From Thozetella sp. PMI_491 (Eukaryota; Ascomycota; Sordariomycetes; Chaetosphaeriales; Chaetosphaeriaceae): a DNA stretch of 64,000 nucleotides. A program made the position numbers and the translations under genes. Shown one piece after another: positions 54,820 to 64,000 of the stretch (the stretch's first letter is position 1; the number at the start of each line of letters is the position of its first letter). The notes under the pieces were generated by a model, which was given only the letters and a program-made list of their open reading frames with translations, searched no databases and was not told the DNA's origin. Location: positions 1,608-65,607 of the forward strand of contig MU270016.1 of assembly GCA_021432635.1 (NCBI GenBank), in the 5' to 3' direction.

Positions 54820-56580
54820 TCACGTAGGCAGGAACATAACTACCATATACATTAGTTCAGAACAATCCATCTATGATGATCTATCCGTGGGTGTCATCAG
54901 TTCACCATATTCAGAGCAACAACGAGCCTTGGAGGGTCCTCCAGCATCTATACTATGCGGGTACTGTAACTGGTGTCATCTTTAAGGAGCCTGCATGTGA
55001 TTCAGGAGTAAAGGGACCGCTGCTTTGATCCCCAAAGTGTCTGATGTCTGCATCACAGAAGCCGATGACGCTAAACTGCTACATGACGTCAAAATCAGAT
55101 CAGACGGTGGGCGGATTTGTGGGCCAGCAACCGCACTTAACATACGGAAGGGGCGAGCTCAACTACAAAAACAGCATAAACTGAATCGTTGCATGGCATT
55201 AAGCACCATGAGGCGGCCGTCGGGGGACAGTTGTGGTAAAACCACCATTAACAGTAGCGTTCAGGCCGGTCTGTGAACATCGTATTAAGTTCGCTGAGTG
55301 TTTCATCCATACCTTTGTATGAGTTAAGGTGCAAGCGAAGATGGCAACAATGCGGAAGCGGCAAAAGAGCTAGCAACGCCTCTTGATGAGATAGGCGATG
55401 TTGAGCTACAAAGTTCCGAGGATAGACTGTATTTCGAGCCATGTTCCCGTGGAGTCTGGAAGCGAGCCCGTGATGGGATATCGAACGCGCCAACCCGCAC
55501 CTAAGCTCGGAGATGGAAAGGAGGAGGGTCAAGGAGCAGGCGACACCTGAGGCAGCATAGATCAGGCCTGGGAAGGAATATACCGGCGGACATTGGGTCA
55601 ACGGCCGTGCATGCCTTGCGGAAAGCACGTGCGTTGGGCACTGTCGATATGCTGCTAGTTTAGTGGCGTTGCGGGGTTCTACACTAAGCAAGATTCCAGC
55701 GAGGTCAAAGCGGCTTTAAGGTTTCCATAGACCTGTCGCGGCTGATGATGGGCCAATAACCGTTGTAATTTACAGCCATCCTGACCCCGTGGTGATTGCC
55801 TTGCCCTCATGCGAGTTTAGCGGCGCCCCTGATAATTGCAGATTAGGAATGCTGTAACGAGAGGCGCTCTCGGAAGCAAGGAATGACTCGCGGTACATAT
55901 GAGGGCGTCGTAGAGGCAGGGGATGAGACCCGATAGTCATATTTTCTAGAATCCTCCCCGTTCCTGGGAAAGACGGCAGTTGGTGCCCAATATCTCACCC
56001 AAGGAATGGCGAGTGCGGGCGCCCTGAGGTGCCGGAAGCGCTACGGAGCTGCCAGGTTCTCGGTCGCCACGCAATCCGAGCAAAGGCACCCTCGTTGAAG
56101 GCCTTTCTCATCATCTCTGGTGATCGCCTGTGGACAATCCGCCGCAGAATTGGTGAAAGAAATTACTTTCAATGAAACTAGATGTACCTCCAGCTCTTTC
56201 CTGACATTCAGATGACTACGAAATCCGCGCAGCGTTCTGTTGGTGTCGGGGAGGGCAGTGTCATGCCGAGAAGCTGAGACACGACCCAAACTGATGGCGC
56301 TAGAAGCTTGCCTGCTTCTGATGGGTGACTGGCAGGCCTGCCATTGGGACTAGCAATGCTACCCTCCACTAGTCCGAACCTAACGGGATGATTCTAGGCC
56401 AATTGGTAACGAATCAGCAAGGAACTGAAGCAGGAACCCACCCTGATACATAATAGAGACGGGCTCGCCTTGCGTAATCTGCCAATCGTGCCCAAGGTGA
56501 AGACGCGGCAAACCTCATATGTCGACTTCTATCGAATCGTGCTTGCGCGGCTGTCGACTGCACGAAGAGGTGCGGAGAGA
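54820..56580. other. Intergenic, no gene recognised
   Basis: This 1.8-kb region has only short frames without motifs. A full TGACGTCA palindrome (CRE-type) at 55084-55091 is the only regulatory-looking word that stands out; the downstream CFEM gene is 1.5 kb away, so its use is uncertain. Confidence 0.45.
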
Positions 56581-58189
56581 ATGAGGTCCCAATCGCATTT
56601 TTTCCTGGCCCTACTGGGCTTTGCCCCCCTGGTGCTGGCGGCAAACTCAACCTCGAGCTCTGCTCTTTCCACACTCCCTGAATGCGCCGTATGAGCTTCC
56701 CCACGGACAACCGCTGTGAGTTTGGATTAACTTACAGGGCAGCAAAAATGCCTTGCCGCGGCTATCGCGAATTCCACCTGTAGTGCGAACGACTCAAAAT
56801 GCACCTGCACGAGCACGTCTATTCAGGATCAGTCCTCGTTGTGCATCATCGGCTCCTGCACAGTCAAGGAAGCCTTGTGTGAGACGAACGAACTCTACGA
56901 AAATATTCGTCCCGGCTCTAACTTCCGATGCAGATACTAAAAATACCACCAGCACAGCCTGCGGCGCCCCGGTGCGCAACAAGACGCAGCTGTTTAACTA
57001 TGTCACCATCATCCTCGGCATCATCTCGGCCGTCGTTGTCGCCCTACGCGTCGCCTCAAAATACTTCATGGGTCTGGAGTTCTTCCTTGATGACTGGTGC
57101 ATTCTGTTCACCCTCATTGAAGGTATTCCATCTTCTGTGATGAATGTCATCGGCACGGCAGGCAATGGAGAAGGCAGAGATATCTGGACGCTGTCATTCG
57201 ACATGATTACCAATTTCGGCTACTACTTCTACGTTCTAGAGATACTATACTTCTCCCAGGTTGCGTTACTAAAGTTAACGCTGCTGTTGTTCTACTTGAG
57301 AATATTCCCCGGCCCGGTCAAGAAGCTGCTATGGGCAACGGTCATCTTCGATGTCATGTTTGGAATCACATTCATGTTTGTCTCGGCTTTCCAGTGCCGC
57401 CCGGTTAGTTACTTCTGGTTGGGATGGGACGGTGAACACCAGGGAAGCTGGTAAGTCTCAGCCTATATCTCCAATCGCATCCGGCGCGCCTGTGAATACA
57501 GGACTAGCTAACACATTCGGCACAGCCTTAACGTGAACGCCATTGGCTGGGCAAATGCGTGTATCAGTATCGCACTGGATGTTTGGATGCTTGTCATTCC
57601 TCTATGGCAAATTCGCAGCCTTAAACTGCATTGGAAAAAGAAGGTCGGGGTAGCCATGATGTTTTTCGTCGGGACCTTGTAAGACTAATTCGTGCTCTAA
57701 CACCTTCGGAAGCCCCAAGCTAACTTAGGACTTCATTGCAGCATCACTGTTGTCAGCATCATCCGCCTCCAATATATCGTCGATCTTGGCAGTTCCACGA
57801 ATCCCACTTTCGACCAAGCCGATGTTTCCATATGGTCCACTGTCGAGATCAACGTCGGCATCATCTGCACGTGTATGCCGACCCTTCGCCTCTTCCTAGT
57901 ACGTCTATTTCCTGTGCTGGGTGGCACAACCCACAACAGGAGCAACTATCAGAACTATGGAAAAGACTCTGGGACAAAGTCAAAATTATCGAGGAGCCGC
58001 TCGAGGACGCTGATTGAGACTGGCAATCCTCCCATTCAGCCAAAGCATGCCGGGATTGAGCTTTACAAGATGCATGAGGTACAATATGGAGAGGAGGATG
58101 AGGCGAGCTTGGTTCGGACGCAGGATACCGAAAGATCTGGTGGGGATATTTCTCGGAGTGGGATTAGGATGGGCACTGTTTCACCATGA
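56581..58189 (+). CDS. CFEM-domain receptor-like membrane protein (PTH11-like)
   Basis: Five exons, 56581-56688, 56743-56878, 56934-57450, 57526-57678 and 57742-58189, encode 453 residues. A signal peptide ([20 protein letters not shown]) leads to a CFEM domain whose cysteines are in [26 protein letters not shown] and TACG, joined across introns 1 and 2. Seven helices of the fungal rhodopsin fold follow ([20 protein letters not shown], then the FLDDW motif, then [34 protein letters not shown]). [10 protein letters not shown] and [13 protein letters not shown] are in helices 5-7. The C-terminal tail is basic and Ser-rich. Proteins of this layout, such as PTH11 of Magnaporthe, sense host surfaces and act through G proteins. 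The ligand here is unknown. An acceptor further downstream than the first AG was needed to keep the QKCLAAAIA segment in phase. Confidence 0.88.
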
Positions 58190-58941
58190 ATGTTGGGTCC
58201 GCAACGAACAGCGTCTATTTCTTTGCCTGAGTGCCAATACTGTACTTATGCTCCAGTCTAAGATAGGCAGGTGAACATGTACACTGCCCAAGATACATTT
58301 TAGGGTTATTAAAAACTGTACAGAAATCACCATGATCCTCCCAAATTCCTGTCTTCGACTCTGCCCGTCGTGTGTTAAGGTGGTCACGGCGTAGCTTTTG
58401 AGCAACAGGTTAGCGACGCATGTTTTTATGCAAGCCATGTGCCCAATTTAAGCTAACGTACGCCCATGATCTAGAGTTAAAATTTTGGCGTGTTTGGAGC
58501 CCTGGTGGATTGGAATTTGACCCTTTGGCGAAGGGTACAATACCAAAGAGAGAGAAAATAACTTTCATCATATTGAATAGAGGAAGACGGCGTTAGCAAC
58601 TCAACGTAGGCTCGGTGAAGATCTTGCGCCCCGGCTTTAGACGAGGGGACAATTTTCTGGTCAAACTTGATCTACTATTGTGCTGCTCTAGAAATTGTTC
58701 GTAGTTGGCAATCCTTGTAAGCCTTCTCACCATGTCTACCAATCAATTCTTGTCTGCATCAAGGTAAGGTAAGTTTCTTTGCCGTGTCGTTCGGATAGCT
58801 ATGCTGACAATCGCTCATTTTCGATGTTCTTTACCCCAATTTGATCGACACAATGTGTTAGATACTACCTACCCAAGTAAACTTCCAAATACATTCATCT
58901 CTCCCAGTCCTAACAAGTGCTTCTGCGCTTCCCTAGAAACG
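58190..58941. other. Convergent intergenic region, no gene recognised
   Basis: The CFEM gene (+) and the Clr5 gene (-) end towards each other across 752 bp. Short frames only, with no motif. Confidence 0.45.
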
Positions 58942-60444
58942 TCACTCTAATACCATTGCGCACATATCGCCTGTAATCTCAGTCAGCCTCTCTTCCAGTA
59001 TTCCGCTAGCACTGAGATCCTCTGGGAAGTAGTTGACGTATTCATCTAAAGTGTCCAAAGAATCCGGGTCGAGAGGTCCCCAGCACTCTTCAGCCCAACA
59101 TACGGATTGCCATATCAGCTCTTTTCCTCTTTCTCTTGAGCCGATTTCGAGTTTATTTTGGCCGGCGAATAACAGTATTATATGCCTTTCCCAAGAATAT
59201 ACTTTATCCGCCTCGATACATTCTAGGAGAGTACGATAGACCTCTTCGGCCTCTGTCCATTTGCTTTGCCATCCTAGAGCCTCGGCAAATTGTTTCTGCA
59301 GCTGCAACCACATTTTGGATCCTTTTTCTAGGGAGGGTATTTGCAAAAGACTTTGGACCATCAGCTGGTGTTCTTCATCAAGATCTATAATGTATAGGAT
59401 GTCGTCAAGATTCATGCTGTGGTATAAGTACGTGGTAGTGCTCTGTAGCAGCAGGTACTCTTCCCATTTCGCACGCCAGAGCGCAATGACAGCGAGAAGA
59501 ACGTCGAGTTTAGAGTCCAAAATTATGATGTGCAAGCCCATGGCAAGGAGGGTCATTGGGTGCTCCTTGCCAAGAAGACAGCTGCTGAGTTCGACGGCAT
59601 ATTTCGAGACCATTCGTCCAATCTCCGGTCGGTCGTCTGCTCTGCATAATGCCAAAGCATATGCCAAATCTGATAAAAACCCCGGTGTCTCTGTTTCGAT
59701 ATTGGATTGGAGATTTTGGAGCGCCTCGTCGATCAGGCGAAGGGCGGGCCGCTCAATCTTTGACCGACGAAGACGGAGTAATTGCAAACCTTCAGAAAAT
59801 TTGTCTTTGAAGAAGGAGACTTTTTGGGCAGATTTATGCTGGTTTGTGCTGAAGAGGCGGTCATAGGTCGGATCTATTGTCCAGATCCCCGCTTGAAAAG
59901 ATCCATCTATGTATGGGGCTAGGGTACTGAGTAACTTTTCGGCGAATCGTAGGTCATCTGGACTACGAAGCTTTTGCGGAGTGAGAGCCTTTGTGCGCTG
60001 AGCACTAGCCCTAAGTCGAAGTATATCTTGAGACTTGCGCTGGAGGTGTCGACGGATCTTGAGTGTGTCGAACTGGCGACCCTCGACCGTGACTATCGCA
60101 GAGTCCGCGCTACTGTCGGGGGCATCTTGGTACACCGCTATCGCAATAGAGGCCCTGACGTACTTGCGATCCAGCTTCCAGTTTTCGAACTTTCGCTTGA
60201 ACATGCGAGGGCTGGGGGATGGTAAGTGTAAGCACCTTATTGGCCCGTCCCTCACTTCCATGAATCGGAGGGGATCTTACGAAGCGTAGAAGTTGTGGTT
60301 GATGCTCATGTACTCCATTACCTCTTTAAGAGTGCGATTTTCGTCGAGGTAGAGCATCGTGATGAGCGGTCTATGGCCCTCCCATTCGTGGATGGTAGGA
60401 ATAGGCCTGCCGCCATTGAGGGGTTTAGGGTCGATGAATGACAT
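58942..60444 (-). CDS. Clr5-domain protein
   Basis: Exons 60444-60281 and 60211-58942 encode 477 residues. The Clr5 domain is joined across the intron: EWEGHRPLITMLYLDENRTLKEV, then NFYASPRMFKRKFENWKLDRKYV, with the conserved Trp, His, Leu and Arg residues of the family. Clr5 takes its name from a fission-yeast heterochromatin/gene-silencing factor, but most fungal members with this N-terminus are uncharacterised and expanded in accessory regions. The remaining 390 residues are helical, with repeats of a TPR-like spacing (AEALGWQSKWTEAEEVYRTLLE, ELIWQSVCWAEECWG), so it may be a scaffold. The longer minus-strand frame begins inside intron 1; the start at 60444 is chosen because only it includes the Clr5 motif. 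Confidence 0.83.
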
Positions 60445-61394
60445 GATGACTGCGGCTTGTACGGTGGACCGTGAAGGCGGCTAGGGGCGAGAGGGCGGGG
60501 GCGAGAACTGTATGCCGGGAAATTTGCTCGTTTGAAAAGGATACGATGTAGAAATGTGACTGAAGATGACCCAGTGGATCTATGGGTGTCTTCCCAAGCA
60601 GGAGCGGTGAGGCTGTTGCTATCTCGATATTCGGTGGGGATCGATGTGTTTGTTTTGGGATTCTTAACCTGACGATGGAAGACGCAGAGTCAGAGAGAGC
60701 TGGTGGGTTATATACTCGGCGTGTCACGTCCAGTCCCCAAACCGGAACGCCGCGATCGTCGAAAGTCCCCCTCAACAGAGGCGTCTGGCCCTTCTTAAGT
60801 TGGCCACACCTACGGCGGGGAGGCCTAGCAGCCTTGTCTGCCTATGTAGTAAGTGGGGCGGGGGACTTTCGATGCTTCTCTCTATTGGCCAGCTCCCATG
60901 CAGGTTGATGCAGCTTGGATCATTTCGCCAGCTCGTCGGTGACACGACGGCTGAAGGAGGGACCAAGAAATACACCGCACATACTAGTGATACAATGTAG
61001 GCTTCGGAGTGTCGAGGATGCCAAGACACCTCCGCAGAATGGAAGAATGAGAAATGGGTGCTTCTATCATGGGAGCCGCATGGTATAAATGAAGATCTCG
61101 CCTCGATAAGAGTGGACCGTTCCGCTTCGCAGGGCTGTGATCTAGCTGTGCGAGCATGCCGTATGGAATTACCTTGGTCCATAACAGTAGAACCCAGGCC
61201 ACCATAGAGTCTGTTGGCCATTTTGTAGAAGTCAAATGTTAAAGACGAATCGTTGTTGATCACGCCCAGGCAGCCAAACTGTGTTCTCAGTTCAATCCCG
61301 TCATTACACGCGTATGACGAAGTTATTATATACAGAACCATACCAGCGCTTTAGATCTAACAATGGCAGCCGACCTCGCGTGCCGCATTTGCGC
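60445..61394. other. Intergenic, one unassigned open frame
   Basis: Upstream of the Clr5 gene and downstream of the GT32 gene. A minus-strand frame at 60772-61341 (189 codons, starting MVLYIITSSYACNDG) shows no domain, and I do not call it a gene. Nothing else is seen. Confidence 0.4.
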
Positions 61395-62606
61395 TCAAAC
61401 CGTTTCGTCCATGGGTATCATGCCCGCCTTAATCGCGTGCCACATCGCCGGGTAGACGGCCCGCGCGTAGTTGCTCTGCCTCGCCAAAATGTACTTCAAA
61501 GTGATCTTGCCGTCCCAGCCCCAGATCTTGTCGGCATAGTCGTCGAACGCGTGCAGCACGTAGGTGGCCGAGAAGTCCATCTCCCAGCTCTCGTACCGGC
61601 CGGACTCCTCGCGCCGCACTAGCCAGGCTAGCGCGTCCTCGCATGTATTCTTTAGCTCGGGGGGCTGCCCCGCCGCGTCATCCAGCACGCTACCGCTCGC
61701 GCTCGCCCTCGGCGGCGGCGTCTCCCGGTGTGGCTTGAACATGCGGATCTGGTCGTCCAGCTCCCAGGACGCCGGCGCGAAGGCGCGCGGGTTCATGATG
61801 AGCACCTCGCCCGGCACCGCGTGGAGCCGGTACGCCAGGTCCGTCAGGATGGAGACGCTGATGGCCCACATGCCGTTGTAGAAGCGGTCCATGGCCGTGT
61901 AGAAGATCTCGGACAGGGTCGAGTGCGGCTGCGACAGCCACACGCCGGTGTTGACGTAGCCCGTGTGCTTGGGCGCCAAGGCCACCGCGCCGCCCACCAC
62001 GCTAGCGAAGCCAGAGTGCCGCAGGGGGGCCACGTCGCGCAGAGGCACAGCGTCGACGTCGAGGTAGATGCCGCCGAACTTGCGGAGCACGTCGGCGCGG
62101 ATGAAGTCGGACTTGGCGCCGAAGGTGTCGATGTCGTTGCCCGTCGTGGTCAGCGTCGGGTTCTCAATGTAGTTGGGCGTGACGCCGGGGATGGCGAGCA
62201 CACGCTTCGTCCAAGCGTCGCCCGAGACCTTGGCGCGGTCCCAGACATCGGGCGCGACGTCGGTGTGGAAGTAGATGCGGTCGGGCTTGAAGAAGAGGTG
62301 CGCCGAGTAGACGCTGACGAAGACTTTGAAATCGAGCCGCAGGACGGTCGGGTCGGCGAGGAGCCAGATGTAGTGGACGAGGTTCGGAATCGGCTTGTTG
62401 CCGCCGGTATGCGATTTTACGCCGTCGCAGGCGCCGACGAGGGGTGCCGCGGGGAAGGTCGGCGGGCTCGGGCGGTCGGGGTTCCACGGCAGAGAGTACG
62501 CCTGGTCGACCCAGGCGTAGAAGATGACGGCGAGCGTCGCGGCGAGAACGATGGTGGCGTACCGGCGCCAGCTGCTGCCGCGGAGGGCGGCGGCGCAATT
62601 GCGCAT
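61395..62606 (-). CDS. GT32 glycosyltransferase with DXD motif (Och1-like)
   Basis: Type II membrane glycosyltransferase of 403 residues in one exon. The start MRNCAAALRG puts a membrane helix (YATIVLAATLAVIFYAWV) right at the N-terminus; the frame is open further upstream but that part is Pro-rich and looks like 5' leader. Catalytic core: IPNLVHYIWLLADP, FGAKSDFIRADVLRKFGGIYLD with the DXD motif in YLDVDAVPLRD near residue 196, and HTGYVNTGVWLSQPHS. This pattern is of Och1/Hoc1- and Sur1-like sugar transferases that act in the Golgi on N-glycans or inositol phosphoceramide; the exact acceptor is not evident. The region is GC-rich, and the opposite strand carries a long spurious frame. Confidence 0.87.
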   Translation of the reverse strand: MRNCAAALRGSSWRRYATIVLAATLAVIFYAWVDQAYSLPWNPDRPSPPTFPAAPLVGACDGVKSHTGGNKPIPNLVHYIWLLADPTVLRLDFKVFVSVYSAHLFFKPDRIYFHTDVAPDVWDRAKVSGDAWTKRVLAIPGVTPNYIENPTLTTTGNDIDTFGAKSDFIRADVLRKFGGIYLDVDAVPLRDVAPLRHSGFASVVGGAVALAPKHTGYVNTGVWLSQPHSTLSEIFYTAMDRFYNGMWAISVSILTDLAYRLHAVPGEVLIMNPRAFAPASWELDDQIRMFKPHRETPPPRASASGSVLDDAAGQPPELKNTCEDALAWLVRREESGRYESWEMDFSATYVLHAFDDYADKIWGWDGKITLKYILARQSNYARAVYPAMWHAIKAGMIPMDETV

Positions 62607-64000
62607 GGCTGTGAGGGGAGGGGAGATGGCAGGGCCTCTCTCCGGCGATGGAGGAGAGAGGGAAGTTTGGCAAACGCGAACACGACCCACGAGATTTTTT
62701 TCTCTACATTGATTGCTCCTACCTTGGAACGTGCCCACAAGAGCTTACGTTTCGCTTCGTACGGCTGTGACCCGCCGCGGACCAAGCGCCACAGCTCTCA
62801 GCTGCACCTACCAGGGGCCCTGAGCCCCGCCAGCAATGCCCCGATTCGCCCCTATGATCTAAGCCAAGATAGCCCTAAATTACCATTTTCCTTCCACCTT
62901 GCGAAGTAGCACCCAAGCGTCCCTAAGCGTTAAGGGATTTCGAGTGCTCCATTTTTAACAGTAATAGTCGCCGCAACCTCAGCTAGCTCAGTGGAGACTA
63001 GGTCCCGTAGTCAATTATTGGTAATTTGACATCTTTTGCGTTCTGCCACCACCTTAGCGTACGGCCCGTCGCCAGTTGCGGAAGCGACCTGACCTCCTAA
63101 GAAGGTACGGTACCGAAGCACCGGTAGAAGGCAGTAGCGGGCGGCCGGATTTGGATCGACGTTTAAGGAACCGTCATTGTGTAATAGCTGTGTCGATGTC
63201 AACTAGACCGATTTCTAACTCCGTTTTCGCTTGATTAGCCTCATCACTACAGCGCTACGACATTCCAGCATTCCTGGTATCCTCCCTCTTCCTTGAAGTT
63301 CGCCAACGCCGTAGTCGCCCTACTTCACGGGTTATCTGCGATCTGCATCTAAGAGATCTAGTACTACGAAGGCTTTGCATAGTGCGCGAGAGTGGATGTA
63401 CGATTGCTGTGCCGGTGCTATGGGATAATTCATATAATAACATACGGTACGCGTGTTGGCATAATAGCATCACTAGGCTGGTTGGTTCAAACGAGTACGA
63501 AGGGTTTGAGGAAATAAATAAATAAGTTCATATGTACAATGTAGGTAACTAGTGACTGAGACATTAAGAAAGAAAACAGCACTGCGTGTCACGGTCCATG
63601 CATCCTAATGGAAGATTAAAAAAAAACAGTCCTGTTATCTTAGCGGGGGTCGGCGGGGTTCGCCTAGAAGATGGCCGACTACGTACCTATATTAACTTCC
63701 ATACACGTACGCCACTCATCTCTTTGTTGTGCGACTTCCTTGATTTGGTAAATATGCCTAAGATGGCGGATGTGGCATTCGCTGTGCGAGCCAGATCTGC
63801 TTGCTTGCTTGCTTGTTTGTGCTGGCTCAGGCTGTAAGTAATCTACTGCACATTACATATTACATGTGCCTTCCATGCCCATGTTCACCAAATATTAATT
63901 CAAGCGTATTAATATCTACTATGTTGGGAAACAGTTACGTTTAATAAACTCTAAACATAAGTGAACGCCGAATAAATCCTTGATCTGAAGGGGTTTGGCT
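62607..64000. other. Terminal intergenic sequence, no gene recognised
   Basis: Promoter of the GT32 gene and unassigned sequence up to the window edge. A (TTGC)n-type simple repeat of about four units lies near 63799-63815. Short frames have no motif. Nothing else is seen. Confidence 0.45.

Noticed and set aside
60772-61341. 189-codon minus-strand frame
   Set aside because: No recognisable domain, odd composition and no splice or start context that improves it.
61728-62909. 393-codon plus-strand frame opposite the GT32 gene
   Set aside because: It is the antisense of a GC-rich real gene, with a composition (HDEHLARHRVEP and similar) that matches reversed codons; no motif.

Overview
The window reads as nuclear DNA of a filamentous ascomycete (Pezizomycotina, probably Sordariomycetes; the class is inference). 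Genes lie on both strands, many are split by 40-100 bp introns with GT..AG ends and CTNAC-like branch sites, and the protein families are typical of moulds: Zn2Cys6 regulators, a CFEM membrane protein, a fungal rhodopsin-like protein, a Clr5-domain protein, a CBM1-bearing acetylxylan esterase, and a CAP59-type mannosyltransferase. I saw no rRNA, tRNA or CRISPR array. I rebuilt gene models by joining exons so that phases and family motifs match; where a junction is weak the entry says so.

Layout. 0-2.5 kb: edge sequence with homopolymer runs, then a five-exon Baeyer-Villiger-type monooxygenase (-). 3-17 kb: a 796-residue membrane protein of unknown function (-), a DUF7025-type AAA+ ATPase (+), an eleven-exon secreted subtilisin-like protease (+), and a second, quite different AAA+ ATPase (+). 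17-27 kb: a zinc alcohol dehydrogenase (+), a NodB-type polysaccharide deacetylase (-), a Zn2Cys6 regulator (-), an F-box protein (-) and a secreted, probably GPI-anchored protein (-). 27-35 kb: a decayed ankyrin-repeat gene (+), a three-module cysteine-rich membrane protein carrying one in-frame stop (+), a seven-helix rhodopsin-like protein (+) and an alpha/beta hydrolase (-). 35-42 kb: a NACHT-like protein with no visible P-loop (-), divergent from a third AAA+ ATPase (+) across a promoter that holds a perfect 13-bp inverted repeat. 42-48 kb: acetylxylan esterase with CBM1 (-), a VOC/glyoxalase-like protein (-), a GT69 mannosyltransferase (-) and a four-helix MARVEL-like protein (-). 49-58 kb: a 14-helix MFS transporter, a Zn2Cys6 regulator and a CFEM receptor-like protein, all (+). 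58-63 kb: a Clr5-domain protein (-) and a GT32 glycosyltransferase (-), then about 1.4 kb without a gene.

How it works together. No secondary-metabolite backbone enzyme is present, so this is not a complete biosynthetic cluster. Two themes stand out. The first is large P-loop machines and relatives: three AAA+ ATPases and a P-loop-less NACHT-like protein within about 36 kb, two of them divergently paired with an orphan or a NACHT-like gene. The second is the cell surface: secreted protease, deacetylase, esterase with a cellulose-binding module, GPI-like protein, two receptor-like membrane proteins and two Golgi-type glycosyltransferases. The strongest candidates for undescribed biology are the repeated six-cysteine module at 29.9-31.3 kb and the divergent NACHT-like/AAA+ pair at 35.6-41.8 kb.
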